Shown piece by piece: positions 15,954 to 23,142 of a DNA stretch of 26,989 nucleotides (positions are counted from its first letter, which is position 1; each line of letters starts with the position of its first letter). The stretch is taken from contig JAVFAS010000051.1 in assembly GCA_034002405.1 (NCBI GenBank), positions 1-26,989 on the forward strand, read 5' to 3'. Made by a program: the position numbers and the translations under genes. The notes beneath the pieces are model-generated. The model saw only the letters and a program-made list of their open reading frames with translations, made no database searches and was not told where the DNA came from. Origin of the DNA: SZUA-365 sp034002405. Lineage in GTDB: Bacteria > Bacteroidota > Ignavibacteria > SZUA-365.

Positions 15954-18900
15954 GTGCAACGCATCGTCACGATAGCGATCATTCTCGGGATGCTGGGTGC
16001 CTGGGCAGGGCTGACCGGCGAACCGCTGTACGCGCAGGCGCGCTTCGACCGCATTGGCCTCGAGCAGGGATTGCCCTACAGTCGCGTGATCTGCCTGTTG
16101 CAAGACCGCCAGGGGTATATGTGGGTAGGTACGCGCGCGGGTCTCGGCCGCTGGGATGGGTACTCGATGACCGTGTTCCGCTCGAGTCCCGACGACAGCA
16201 CGGCGCTCTCCAACCCGAATATCTGGGCACTGTACGAGGACCATGCCGGAACGATCTGGGTAGGCACGGAGGGAGGCGGGTTGAACCGGTACGACGCACG
16301 CCGCGACCACTTCACCCGCTACATGCACGATCCGCGGGATTCCTCGTCGCTCTCCCAGGATCGCGTCAGCTGCATCTTCGAGGATCTGGACCGGAATCTG
16401 TGGGTCGCGACCAGCGGGGGCGGTCTCGATCGATTCCATCCCAACACCGGCACATTCTCGCATCTCTACGGCGATCGTCAACCCTATCCCTGTGGGTGGG
16501 GAATCTACCAGCGCACCGTTCTTCCGCTCGATGATGGTCGCTTTCTCCTGACCAGCGTGGGCGCGGGCGCCGCCGTCCTCGATCCGCTGACATCTTGCGC
16601 GACACGCAATTTCCTCGGCACGAATATCGACCGCATCGGCTGTCCCAACATCCTCGATGTCCTGCGCGACTCCCGCGGCGGCTTCTGGTTCGCGACATCG
16701 GAGGGACTTGTCCGCTTGCTCCCGGAGTCGTCCAGTTTTGTTCATTACCCCATCGTTCCCGGCGGCACGATCGGCACCAGCGACCGCGATATCTACGATA
16801 TTTTCGAAGACAGCCGCGGGCTGATCTGGATCGGGACCGGAGCCGGGCTTGATTTGTATGATCCCGTGCGGGATCGCTTCACGCATTACTATCACGACCC
16901 GCTCGATCCGTATTCCCTGGCCGACAATGTCGTCTACGTCATCCGTGAGGATCGTGCCGGCAACGTCTGGGTGGGGACACAGCGCGGCATCAGCGTGATG
17001 ACCTCGCGCAATCTCGAATTCGAGCATTACCGGCACACGCTCGCGTCCGGAAGCCTCGTCCATGACGACGTCACCGCGCTCGCCGAGAGCAGGGACGGTT
17101 CGATTTGGATCGGTACCTTCGGCGGCGGGATCTGCCGCTTCAATCCCCGCGGCGGGATTTTCACCGTGCCGCCCCAGTCAGAACTCAGCGAGCGACGCGT
17201 GTATTCACTGCTGGAGGATCGCACAGGGGTGCTCTGGGCGGGAACCTACGGCGGCGGATTGAACCGCTATGACCCGTCGAACGGAACATGGACCGTGTTT
17301 CGTGCCAGTCCGAACGACTCGACAGGACTCACCCACAATGACATTCACACCCTGTTGCAGGACCGCGGTGGACGGATCTGGATCGGGACCAATTCCGGCG
17401 TCAATCGTCTCGATCCCGCCACCGGGAGGTTCACGCCGTTCCTGAGTGATTCACTCAGCCTGTTGCAGCATCAGGTGCGCGCGCTGCATCACGACGGCCG
17501 GACGCTGTGGGTGGGGAGCGTGGGCGGACTGTACCGCATCGATCGCAGCGGCGCCGTCGTGCGCGGCAGTCCGTCATCCGATGCACCGGGCGGACCCTTC
17601 CGACAGCACATTTCGTCGATCATCGGCAGCGGTGACGGAACGTTGTGGATTGGCACGCTCGGGGCGGGATTGTACGAACTCGACACGAAACGCGGGGAGT
17701 GGAAGCGCTACACCATCCGACACGGTCTATCCAGCGACGCGGTCACCGCGATGTTCATCGACCGGCGCCGGCAACTGTGGATCACCACGCATGGCGGTCT
17801 GAGCGCGATCGACCTGCGCAGCGGCGAGATCCGTCGTTATGACACGCGCGACGGGCTGATCAACATCCAATTCAATCCCGGTGCGGCCCTGCGTTCGTCG
17901 GATGGCACACTGTATTTCGGTGGCACGAACGGCTTCACCGTCCGTTCCGCCTCGCCACCCGATGGACAACGACTTCCTCCGCCGGTGGTGCTCACGGAAC
18001 TTCGCATCTGGAATACTCCCGTCGTTGTCGGCGGGGGGGACGGCGTTCTCACGCAACCACTCGCCATGACCCGTCGCATCACGTTGCCGCACGATCAGAA
18101 CATGATCACGATCTCCTTCGCCGCGCTCGATTTCACCGCGCCCGCGCGCAACCGCTACCGGTACTACCTCGAAGGACAACAGGAGCAGTGGATCGATGCG
18201 GGGAATTCGCGGACCGCGACGTTCACGAACATCAGTCCGGGCGAATATGTGTTTCATGTCGTCGCCGCGAATCCCGCCGGGATCTGGAACGAGGAGGGTG
18301 CGACGTTGGTCATCGTCGTCGAACCACCGCTGTGGCGGAGCGTCTGGGCCTATCTTCTGTACCTCGTGGTCGGCGTCGGACTGATCGGGCTGCTCGTGCG
18401 CATCCGCGTCCATCGCGTGCGTCTGCAGGAGCAACTCGAGCGCGAGCGACTCCAGGCCGAGCAGCTGCAGGAAGTCGATCAGCTCAAATCCCGTTTTTTC
18501 TCGAACATCTCGCATGAATTCCGCACGCCGCTGACGCTGATTCTCGGACCCGCGGGACAGATCGCCGAGCGGGCGGAGGACGGATGGACGAGGAAAAAAG
18601 CCGGCGTGATCTCCGTGCATGCCCGCCGCCTGTTGCAGTTGGTGAACCAGATTCTCGATCTCTCGCGCATCGATGCCGGAAAAATGGAGTTGCAACTCCG
18701 ACATGAGGATATCGTTCCCCTCCTCCGCGGCGTGTCCGCCTCCTTCGCCTCGCATGCGGAGGAACGCGGCATCCAATTCCGCTTTTCCGCGCCCACGGAC
18801 GCCGTCCTCCTGCCGCTCGACCGCGACGCGATCGAGCGCATCCTGGTCAATCTGCTGTCAAACGCCTTCCGCTTCACCGAAGCGGGTGGGGAAATCGCCG

Positions 18901-20075
18901 TCGTCGTGGCGCGGGAGGAATACCGTGCCACGAGCGAGTCTCCCCCCGCATTTCGGGTCAGTGTGACGATCAGCGACAGCGGATGCGGTATCCCCGCCGA
19001 GCGGCTCCCGTATGTCTTCGACCGCTTTTATCGCGCGCACGAGCATTCGGGCAGCGGCACGGGCATCGGGCTCGCGCTGGTCCGTGAATTGGTGGCACTG
19101 CATGGCGGTACGATCGATGTCCGCAGCCGAGAAGGATCAGGCACCACCTTTCGCATCGCGCTTCCCTTGCCCGCGGTCGAAGCCGCGCCCACCGGTATCG
19201 ACGCCGTGGTCCAGTCGGCCACTCCCGCGGGCCGGACGGAAGAACTCCTGGCCACGGGAGTGTCCGCCGCCGTGGAATCAGAACATGAGAGTATATACTC
19301 CGATATGACGGTCGATGCCTCGGCGCCGTTGGTGCTGCTCGTCGACGATCATGCCGACCTGCGTGCGTACATGCGCGACATTCTCGTCCCACGCTATCGC
19401 GTGCTCGAGGCCGCCGACGGGTCCGATGGCGCGGCGCGCGCCGCCGCCGCGCAACCGGATCTGATCATCAGCGACGTGATGATGCCGGTGATGGATGGCT
19501 ACGGACTGTGCCGGGCGATTCGTGGCGCGTCGGAAACCAGCCATATTCCGGTGATCCTGCTCACCGCCCGCGGAGACGAACGCAGCCGGATGCTCGGTCT
19601 CGAGGAAGGCGCGAACGAATATCTCACGAAGCCCTTCGATCCGGACGAACTGCTGTTGCGCGTGCGGAATCTCATTGCCTTGCGCCAGGCCCAGGCCGCG
19701 CAATTTGGCGTGGCGGACGGGTTCCGCCTCGATCCGAAGCAATACGTCTCGCGTGACCAGGAATTCCTCGACCGCGTGATCGCGCTGGTGGATGCCCATC
19801 TCACCTCCGAGAATCTGAGTCCCACCCTGCTCTTCGAGGAAATCGGCATGAGCCGCAGTCGTTTCGAGCGCAAGCTCAAGGCACTCACCGATATGTCTCC
19901 CGCCCGTTTCATCCGCGGTGTTCGTTTGCGCCGCGCCAAGGAGATGCTCGAGCAGGGCGCCGGGAGCATCGCGGAAATCACGTTCGGAGTGGGTTTCGGC
20001 AGCCAGGCCTATTTCACGACCTGCTTCCGCGAGGAATTCGGCTGTACGCCCGGCGAATTCCTTCGCAACCGGTAG
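15954..20075 (+). CDS. Hybrid two-component system regulator (sensor, kinase, receiver, AraC HTH in one chain)
   Basis: The GTG at 15954 gives 1373 residues and a signal peptide (QRIVTIAIILGMLGAWAGL, ending YAQA); GGAGG sits only two bases upstream. The sensor region holds 14 propeller blades with the W(V/I)GT..GGL.R(Y/F)D pattern, fitting two seven-bladed propellers. A Y_Y_Y domain lies near 720-785 and a membrane helix near 795-815 (YLLYLVVGVGLIGLLV). The kinase has its phosphoacceptor His854 in 'SNISHEFRTPL' and ATP-binding boxes 'NLLSNAFRF', 'DSGCGIP' and 'GTGIGLALV'. The receiver has an acidic pair (LLVDDH) and Asp1174 in 'IISDVMMPVMDG'. The C-terminal ~100 residues are an AraC-type HTH. 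The family usually senses periplasmic oligosaccharides and controls polysaccharide use. Here it sits 34 bases after a synthesis operon, without SusC/SusD genes, and may sense the exported glycan or its lyase products. Confidence 0.93.
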   Translation: MQRIVTIAIILGMLGAWAGLTGEPLYAQARFDRIGLEQGLPYSRVICLLQDRQGYMWVGTRAGLGRWDGYSMTVFRSSPDDSTALSNPNIWALYEDHAGTIWVGTEGGGLNRYDARRDHFTRYMHDPRDSSSLSQDRVSCIFEDLDRNLWVATSGGGLDRFHPNTGTFSHLYGDRQPYPCGWGIYQRTVLPLDDGRFLLTSVGAGAAVLDPLTSCATRNFLGTNIDRIGCPNILDVLRDSRGGFWFATSEGLVRLLPESSSFVHYPIVPGGTIGTSDRDIYDIFEDSRGLIWIGTGAGLDLYDPVRDRFTHYYHDPLDPYSLADNVVYVIREDRAGNVWVGTQRGISVMTSRNLEFEHYRHTLASGSLVHDDVTALAESRDGSIWIGTFGGGICRFNPRGGIFTVPPQSELSERRVYSLLEDRTGVLWAGTYGGGLNRYDPSNGTWTVFRASPNDSTGLTHNDIHTLLQDRGGRIWIGTNSGVNRLDPATGRFTPFLSDSLSLLQHQVRALHHDGRTLWVGSVGGLYRIDRSGAVVRGSPSSDAPGGPFRQHISSIIGSGDGTLWIGTLGAGLYELDTKRGEWKRYTIRHGLSSDAVTAMFIDRRRQLWITTHGGLSAIDLRSGEIRRYDTRDGLINIQFNPGAALRSSDGTLYFGGTNGFTVRSASPPDGQRLPPPVVLTELRIWNTPVVVGGGDGVLTQPLAMTRRITLPHDQNMITISFAALDFTAPARNRYRYYLEGQQEQWIDAGNSRTATFTNISPGEYVFHVVAANPAGIWNEEGATLVIVVEPPLWRSVWAYLLYLVVGVGLIGLLVRIRVHRVRLQEQLERERLQAEQLQEVDQLKSRFFSNISHEFRTPLTLILGPAGQIAERAEDGWTRKKAGVISVHARRLLQLVNQILDLSRIDAGKMELQLRHEDIVPLLRGVSASFASHAEERGIQFRFSAPTDAVLLPLDRDAIERILVNLLSNAFRFTEAGGEIAVVVAREEYRATSESPPAFRVSVTISDSGCGIPAERLPYVFDRFYRAHEHSGSGTGIGLALVRELVALHGGTIDVRSREGSGTTFRIALPLPAVEAAPTGIDAVVQSATPAGRTEELLATGVSAAVESEHESIYSDMTVDASAPLVLLVDDHADLRAYMRDILVPRYRVLEAADGSDGAARAAAAQPDLIISDVMMPVMDGYGLCRAIRGASETSHIPVILLTARGDERSRMLGLEEGANEYLTKPFDPDELLLRVRNLIALRQAQAAQFGVADGFRLDPKQYVSRDQEFLDRVIALVDAHLTSENLSPTLLFEEIGMSRSRFERKLKALTDMSPARFIRGVRLRRAKEMLEQGAGSIAEITFGVGFGSQAYFTTCFREEFGCTPGEFLRNR

Positions 20076-20112
20076 GCGCTCGCGCCGATGCGCTCGCGCC
20101 GATGCGCTCGCG
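20076..20112 (+). repeat. 14-bp tandem repeat after the regulator gene
   Basis: The unit GCGCTCGCGCCGAT occurs at 20076-20089 and 20090-20103, with a partial third copy at 20104-20112. It begins immediately after the TAG stop of the regulator gene. Confidence 0.85.
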
Positions 20113-20155
20113 GCCTTCGGGCGTCTCGCGCGCCATGCGCCGCTGCGTGGCGCGC
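20113..20155 (+). terminator. GC-rich hairpins between regulator and cupin genes (no T-tract)
   Basis: A small stem GCC-TTCG-GGC (20113-20122) with a stable UUCG loop precedes a perfect 8-bp stem, GCGCGCCA (20128-20135) with TGGCGCGC (20148-20155), enclosing 12 bases. There is no following T-run, so it is not a classical intrinsic terminator. It could slow polymerase, protect the 3' end of the long operon transcript, or act with a termination factor. Confidence 0.4.
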
Positions 20156-20206
20156 AGGAAGCCAACAACGGTGATTCGCAATCAACCTGACATCCATGGG
20201 GCCACC

Positions 20207-20569
20207 ATGCACGTTCCCATCAATCTCGCTGACAAACTCTCGCGATTTTCCGATCACTGGCAGCTGCGGGTGGTGGCGGAGCTGAATGATTACCAGGTCA
20301 AGCTGGCGAAGATCGAGGGGGAATTTGTCTGGCACCGGCATGACGACACCGACGAACTTTTTTTCATCGTCGCCGGCGAACTCGTCATTGAATTTCGTGA
20401 TCGAAGCGTGACACTCGGGCCGGGGGAGATGATGGTCGTGCCGCGCGGGGTCGAACATCGCCCCGTTGCACGCGCCGAGTGTCACATCATGCTGATCGAG
20501 CCACGGGGTGTGATCAACACCGGCGACGCGGGTGGCGCGATGACGGCGTTGAATGATCTCTGGATTTAG
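20207..20569 (+). CDS. Small cupin-fold protein
   Basis: This is a 120-residue single-domain cupin. Motif 1 reads 'WHRHDDTDELFFIVAGELVI', with the two His and the Glu expected to bind a metal. Motif 2 reads 'LGPGEMMVVPRGVEHRPVA' and supplies the last His. It has no signal peptide or other domain, so it is cytoplasmic. Cupins of this size act as isomerases, dioxygenases, epimerases or small-molecule binding proteins, and nothing here decides between them. The start at ATG 20207 places the conserved fold at the N-terminus; an ATG 35 codons upstream would add an Arg-rich tail encoded by the hairpin region and is unlikely. A 615-base gap without genes follows, so it may be a single-gene unit or the tail of the upstream operon. 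Confidence 0.8.
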   Translation: MHVPINLADKLSRFSDHWQLRVVAELNDYQVKLAKIEGEFVWHRHDDTDELFFIVAGELVIEFRDRSVTLGPGEMMVVPRGVEHRPVARAECHIMLIEPRGVINTGDAGGAMTALNDLWI

Positions 20570-20960
20570 GAAGGGAGAGGGGGTGGGGTAAGGAATGTCG
20601 CCACCCGCCGACAGCCAACGTAGCCAAAACGCGTCGGATTGATCAAATTTTGAAACAATACGACCGGATTCTGAAAGAACTCACCCACCCGAAATCGCCA
20701 TATTTGCAGTGCTGATCGTGCAGAGAGGAACTGCATGCCGCAAGATGACGCGAGTGATCCGTTTCTGGGTCATCGGGTGCCGGGGGGCCTCGGACGCGTG
20801 TCGACCACGGTGACGATCAGTGACCCATGGGTCCCGCGCAGGTAGAGCCGCCGACGTTGGCGTGCGCGAATGAGAGAGAGCCGGTGGAGTTGGAGCGAGG
20901 GACACTGGAGGAGCGAGGGAAACGGAGCGGGAAGGAGGGGTTTGCCTGATGGAGCGGGGG

Positions 20961-21015
20961 AGCAGTCCCTGTCGGAGCGGATCATGTTTTTGGTCCTATT
21001 CCGGCAGGGATTGCT
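20961..21015 (+). promoter_or_regulatory. 17-bp hairpin in the leader of the head-group cassette
   Basis: Bases 20961-20977 pair without interruption with 20999-21015 (14 Watson-Crick and 3 G-U pairs), enclosing a 21-base loop with a T-run. It is the longest inverted repeat I found in the window and lies about 170 bases before the aminotransferase start. Possible roles include a structured mRNA leader, an attenuator, or part of a small RNA. No known riboswitch core was recognised. Confidence 0.45.
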
Positions 21016-21020
21016 GTATG

Positions 21021-21112
21021 TCTCGATCCGATATCCCGAGATATTCTTCCCGCCTGGCGGAGAGCGTGGAGGGGAGTGGGGGGATTCCCGGTATTCCAGG
21101 GGCTTGAATCCC
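21021..21112 (+). other. Series of smaller hairpins following the 17-bp stem
   Basis: Three further stems follow in order: TCTCG/CGAGA (21021-21025 with 21037-21041), CCGC/GCGG (21050-21053 with 21057-21060), and GGGATTC/GAATCCC (21081-21087 with 21106-21112). Short stems are expected by chance at this GC content; the last 7-bp one is the most credible. Together with the upstream stem they suggest a folded leader of about 150 bases. Confidence 0.35.
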
Positions 21113-21184
21113 AGCCCGAGATTTCATAGCATTGTGGCGGTGAGCCTATACCGTGCACCACCCATCCCGGGAGGAAGTGGGAGG

Positions 21185-22249
21185 ATGAAGGAGTGTGCCG
21201 TGGCAAGCGAACAGCTGTTTTTCGATCGAAACGAGAACGCATACGGTCCCGCACCCGCATGTTTTTCCGCGCTGCGGGACGTGGAGACCTCGCGCCTGAG
21301 CATGTATTCCCGCGATTTCGAACGGGGGGTGTCCTCGCCGCTCAGTGAGCGGCTGGCACGGGATTTTGGCGTCGCGGAATCCTCGATCCTTCTCGGCTAC
21401 GGCGCCGAGGACATTCTCAAACAAACCGTCCATTGTTTTCTCGGCGCGGGGGCGCGCATCCTCATCCCGTCGCATTCGTGGTGGTATTATCAACGTCTCG
21501 CGGGCGAGGTCGATGGCGTCACGGTCGAATATCCAATTCTCGAGCACGGCGACACCTTCGCCTACGACATCGATGCCTTGTTGCGCGTGCATGACGCCGA
21601 GCGACCGTCGGTTGTCCTCCTCAGTTCGCCCAACAATCCGACAGGCAATGCCCTCGCGCATGATGATCTTCTCCATGTTCTGCGGCGGATGAAGGATACC
21701 GTGGTCGTCCTCGACCAGGCGTACTGGTCAAACGCCATGGCCGACGATGCCGTGATTGCGTCACTGCATCGCGAATTTCCTTCCCTGATGATGATCCGTA
21801 CCTTCTCGAAATACTACGCCCTCGCGGGTGTGCGCATCGGTTTTGCCGTGCTGGGCGAGCGGCTGGGAACGCTCTCCCGTTTCGGTGCCCGCTACCTGGG
21901 ATACCACCGTCTTTCGGAAATCGTCGCGCTCGCCGCGCTTGATTCCCCCGGGTATTATCGCGACATCGCCCGGCACATGGCAGCTGATCGGGAGATGTTC
22001 GCCCGCGTGCTCGGTGCACTTCCGGGATTCACGGTGTATCGCTCGGAGGCGAATTTCATTCTGGTGAAAATCCCGGAAGATCTGTATGCCCCGTTGAAGG
22101 AGGAGCTCACGCGTCGGGGGCTGATCGTGAAATTCATGAACGAGCCGCGTCTGCATTCGCACATGCGGATCACGCTCGGGACGCAGGAGCAGAATCGTCA
22201 GCTGGCCACGTCGATCGTCGGATTCGTCGGCCAGAAGGCGGTGGCATGA
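21185..22249 (+). CDS. Fold type I PLP-dependent enzyme, HisC/CobD-like aminotransferase or decarboxylase
   Basis: This 354-residue protein is of HisC length. The N-terminus has 'RNENAYGPAPA', the counterpart of the family's NENPYGPSP. PLP-site residues are intact: NNPTG at 150-154, Asp177 and Tyr180 in DQAY, Lys209 in 'RTFSKYYALAGVRIG', Arg217, and Arg328 in 'HMRITLG'. HisC transaminates histidinol phosphate, while the related CobD decarboxylates phosphothreonine. No other his or cob gene is present. The ATGA overlap with a CDP-alcohol transferase suggests a phosphorylated amino substrate for a head group (inference). Two starts are plausible: ATG 21185 with GGAGGAA 8 bases upstream, or GTG 21200 with AAGGAG (21188-21193) 6 bases upstream. 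They differ by five residues. Confidence 0.82.
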   Translation: MKECAVASEQLFFDRNENAYGPAPACFSALRDVETSRLSMYSRDFERGVSSPLSERLARDFGVAESSILLGYGAEDILKQTVHCFLGAGARILIPSHSWWYYQRLAGEVDGVTVEYPILEHGDTFAYDIDALLRVHDAERPSVVLLSSPNNPTGNALAHDDLLHVLRRMKDTVVVLDQAYWSNAMADDAVIASLHREFPSLMMIRTFSKYYALAGVRIGFAVLGERLGTLSRFGARYLGYHRLSEIVALAALDSPGYYRDIARHMAADREMFARVLGALPGFTVYRSEANFILVKIPEDLYAPLKEELTRRGLIVKFMNEPRLHSHMRITLGTQEQNRQLATSIVGFVGQKAVA

Positions 22250-23142
22250 GCTGGCGTGCGGAGTACCGTGCCTCGCTGAAGATGATCGAGGTCGAGGAAT
22301 TCTTCGATCTGATTTTCTACCGTCCCTTGGCATTTCTCGTTGTCAAGACCATCGCCCGGACCTCCCTCACGCCCAACCAGGTGACGCTCATCGCGATGGT
22401 GGTGGGCATTGTCGCGGGCGTATGCTTCGCCGTGGGGACACCCGGGGCATGGATCGCGGCCGCGCTGCTGCTGGTCGTGTACGACGTGCTCGATTGCGCC
22501 GATGGTCAGCTGGCGAGGTTGAAGAACAACGGCACGCGTATCGGACGCATCCTCGACGGCTTCATCGATTACATCGTCTCCGTCGCCGCGTACGTGGGCA
22601 TCGGGATTGGCTTCGCGAGCGCGTCGGATCAACCGCTGTTCTGGTGGGTGATGCTCGTCGCCGCCGGCGCGAGCTACGCCGTGCACGCCGTGCTGGTGGA
22701 TTACTATCGCAATCGCTTCCTGGACGTCGTGCTCCAGCGGCGCAGCACCTTCGACGCCGACATCGCCGCGTTCGAGCAAGACTACGCGCGGATGCAGCGG
22801 GAGGGTGGCCACATGGTCGAGCGTCTTCTCATCGCCGTCTATCTCGTCTATTCGCGCGTGCAGCGGCGGATGACGTCCGGAGACAGGCCGCACGGGCATC
22901 TCGCCACGGCGGATCCGACCACGTACTATCATCGCAACCGTGTCGTGCTCCGTTTCTGGTTGCTGCTCGGTCCGACCACGCAGATCACCGTTCTCGTGAT
23001 CTGCGCACTGATCGGACGGTTTGACGTCTATGTGTTTGGTCTCGTCATCGTGGGGAATCTCTGGGCGCTCGTGCTGTTGCCCTTCCAGCGCCGCATCGAC
23101 CGTCAGCTGAAGACGCGGCATGCCGTGGAGATTGTCGAATGA
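22246..23142 (+). CDS. CDP-alcohol phosphatidyltransferase family membrane enzyme
   Basis: This 298-residue integral membrane protein carries the complete CDP-alcohol phosphotransferase signature: Asp83, Asp86-Gly87, Ala90-Arg91, Gly100, Asp104 and Asp108 (D..DG..AR, eight residues, G...D...D). It is preceded by 'LTPNQVTLIAMVVGI', the usual first-helix entry. The family transfers a phospho-alcohol or diacylglycerol-phosphate moiety from a CDP donor, with two divalent metals held by the four Asp. Between the catalytic core and the last helices lies a charged insert of roughly 70 residues (about 160-230; YYRNRFLDVVLQ to RRMTSGDRP), longer than in compact members such as PgsA. It is coupled by ATGA on both sides to the PLP enzyme and the nucleotidyltransferase. 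The simplest reading is that the latter makes its CDP-linked substrate. Confidence 0.88.
   Translation: MSWRAEYRASLKMIEVEEFFDLIFYRPLAFLVVKTIARTSLTPNQVTLIAMVVGIVAGVCFAVGTPGAWIAAALLLVVYDVLDCADGQLARLKNNGTRIGRILDGFIDYIVSVAAYVGIGIGFASASDQPLFWWVMLVAAGASYAVHAVLVDYYRNRFLDVVLQRRSTFDADIAAFEQDYARMQREGGHMVERLLIAVYLVYSRVQRRMTSGDRPHGHLATADPTTYYHRNRVVLRFWLLLGPTTQITVLVICALIGRFDVYVFGLVIVGNLWALVLLPFQRRIDRQLKTRHAVEIVE

Larger units (their letters stand above)
20570..21184 (+). other. 615-base gene-free region with several potential RNA hairpins
   Basis: I see no convincing gene. One frame is open through the right half, but its codon use and product look random. The region holds a hairpin TGCAGT/ACTGCA (20705-20710 and 20730-20735) and a possible three-way element closed by TGGGTCA/TGACCCA (20766-20772 and 20821-20827). 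It also has an overlapping 12-bp palindrome GACCCATGGGTC (20822-20833). A purine-rich zone has GGAGCG at 20892, 20910, 20924, 20951 and 20974. Further right are a 17-bp hairpin (20961-21015) and a 7-bp hairpin (21081-21112). The last part probably serves as the leader of the aminotransferase cassette. Confidence 0.6.

Noticed and set aside
15657..17063. 468-codon antisense frame opposite the propeller region
   Set aside because: No recognisable domain. The sense strand carries regular propeller blades.
20570..21184. 6S RNA, RNase P RNA, tmRNA or SRP RNA
   Set aside because: Length and hairpin content made me check. The RNase P core, the tRNA-like ends of tmRNA, the SRP GGAAG/GCAGCC apical loop and the single-rod layout of 6S RNA were not found on inspection.
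20870..21184. N-terminal extension of the PLP enzyme or a small gene here
   Set aside because: The frame is open, but the product is Arg/Gly/Ser-rich without family similarity, it crosses the hairpins, and good ribosome sites occur at 21170-21193 for the downstream starts.
21185..22249. Histidine biosynthesis gene hisC
   Set aside because: The sequence family fits, but there are no other his genes and it is coupled to lipid head-group-type genes, so the hisC name would mislead.
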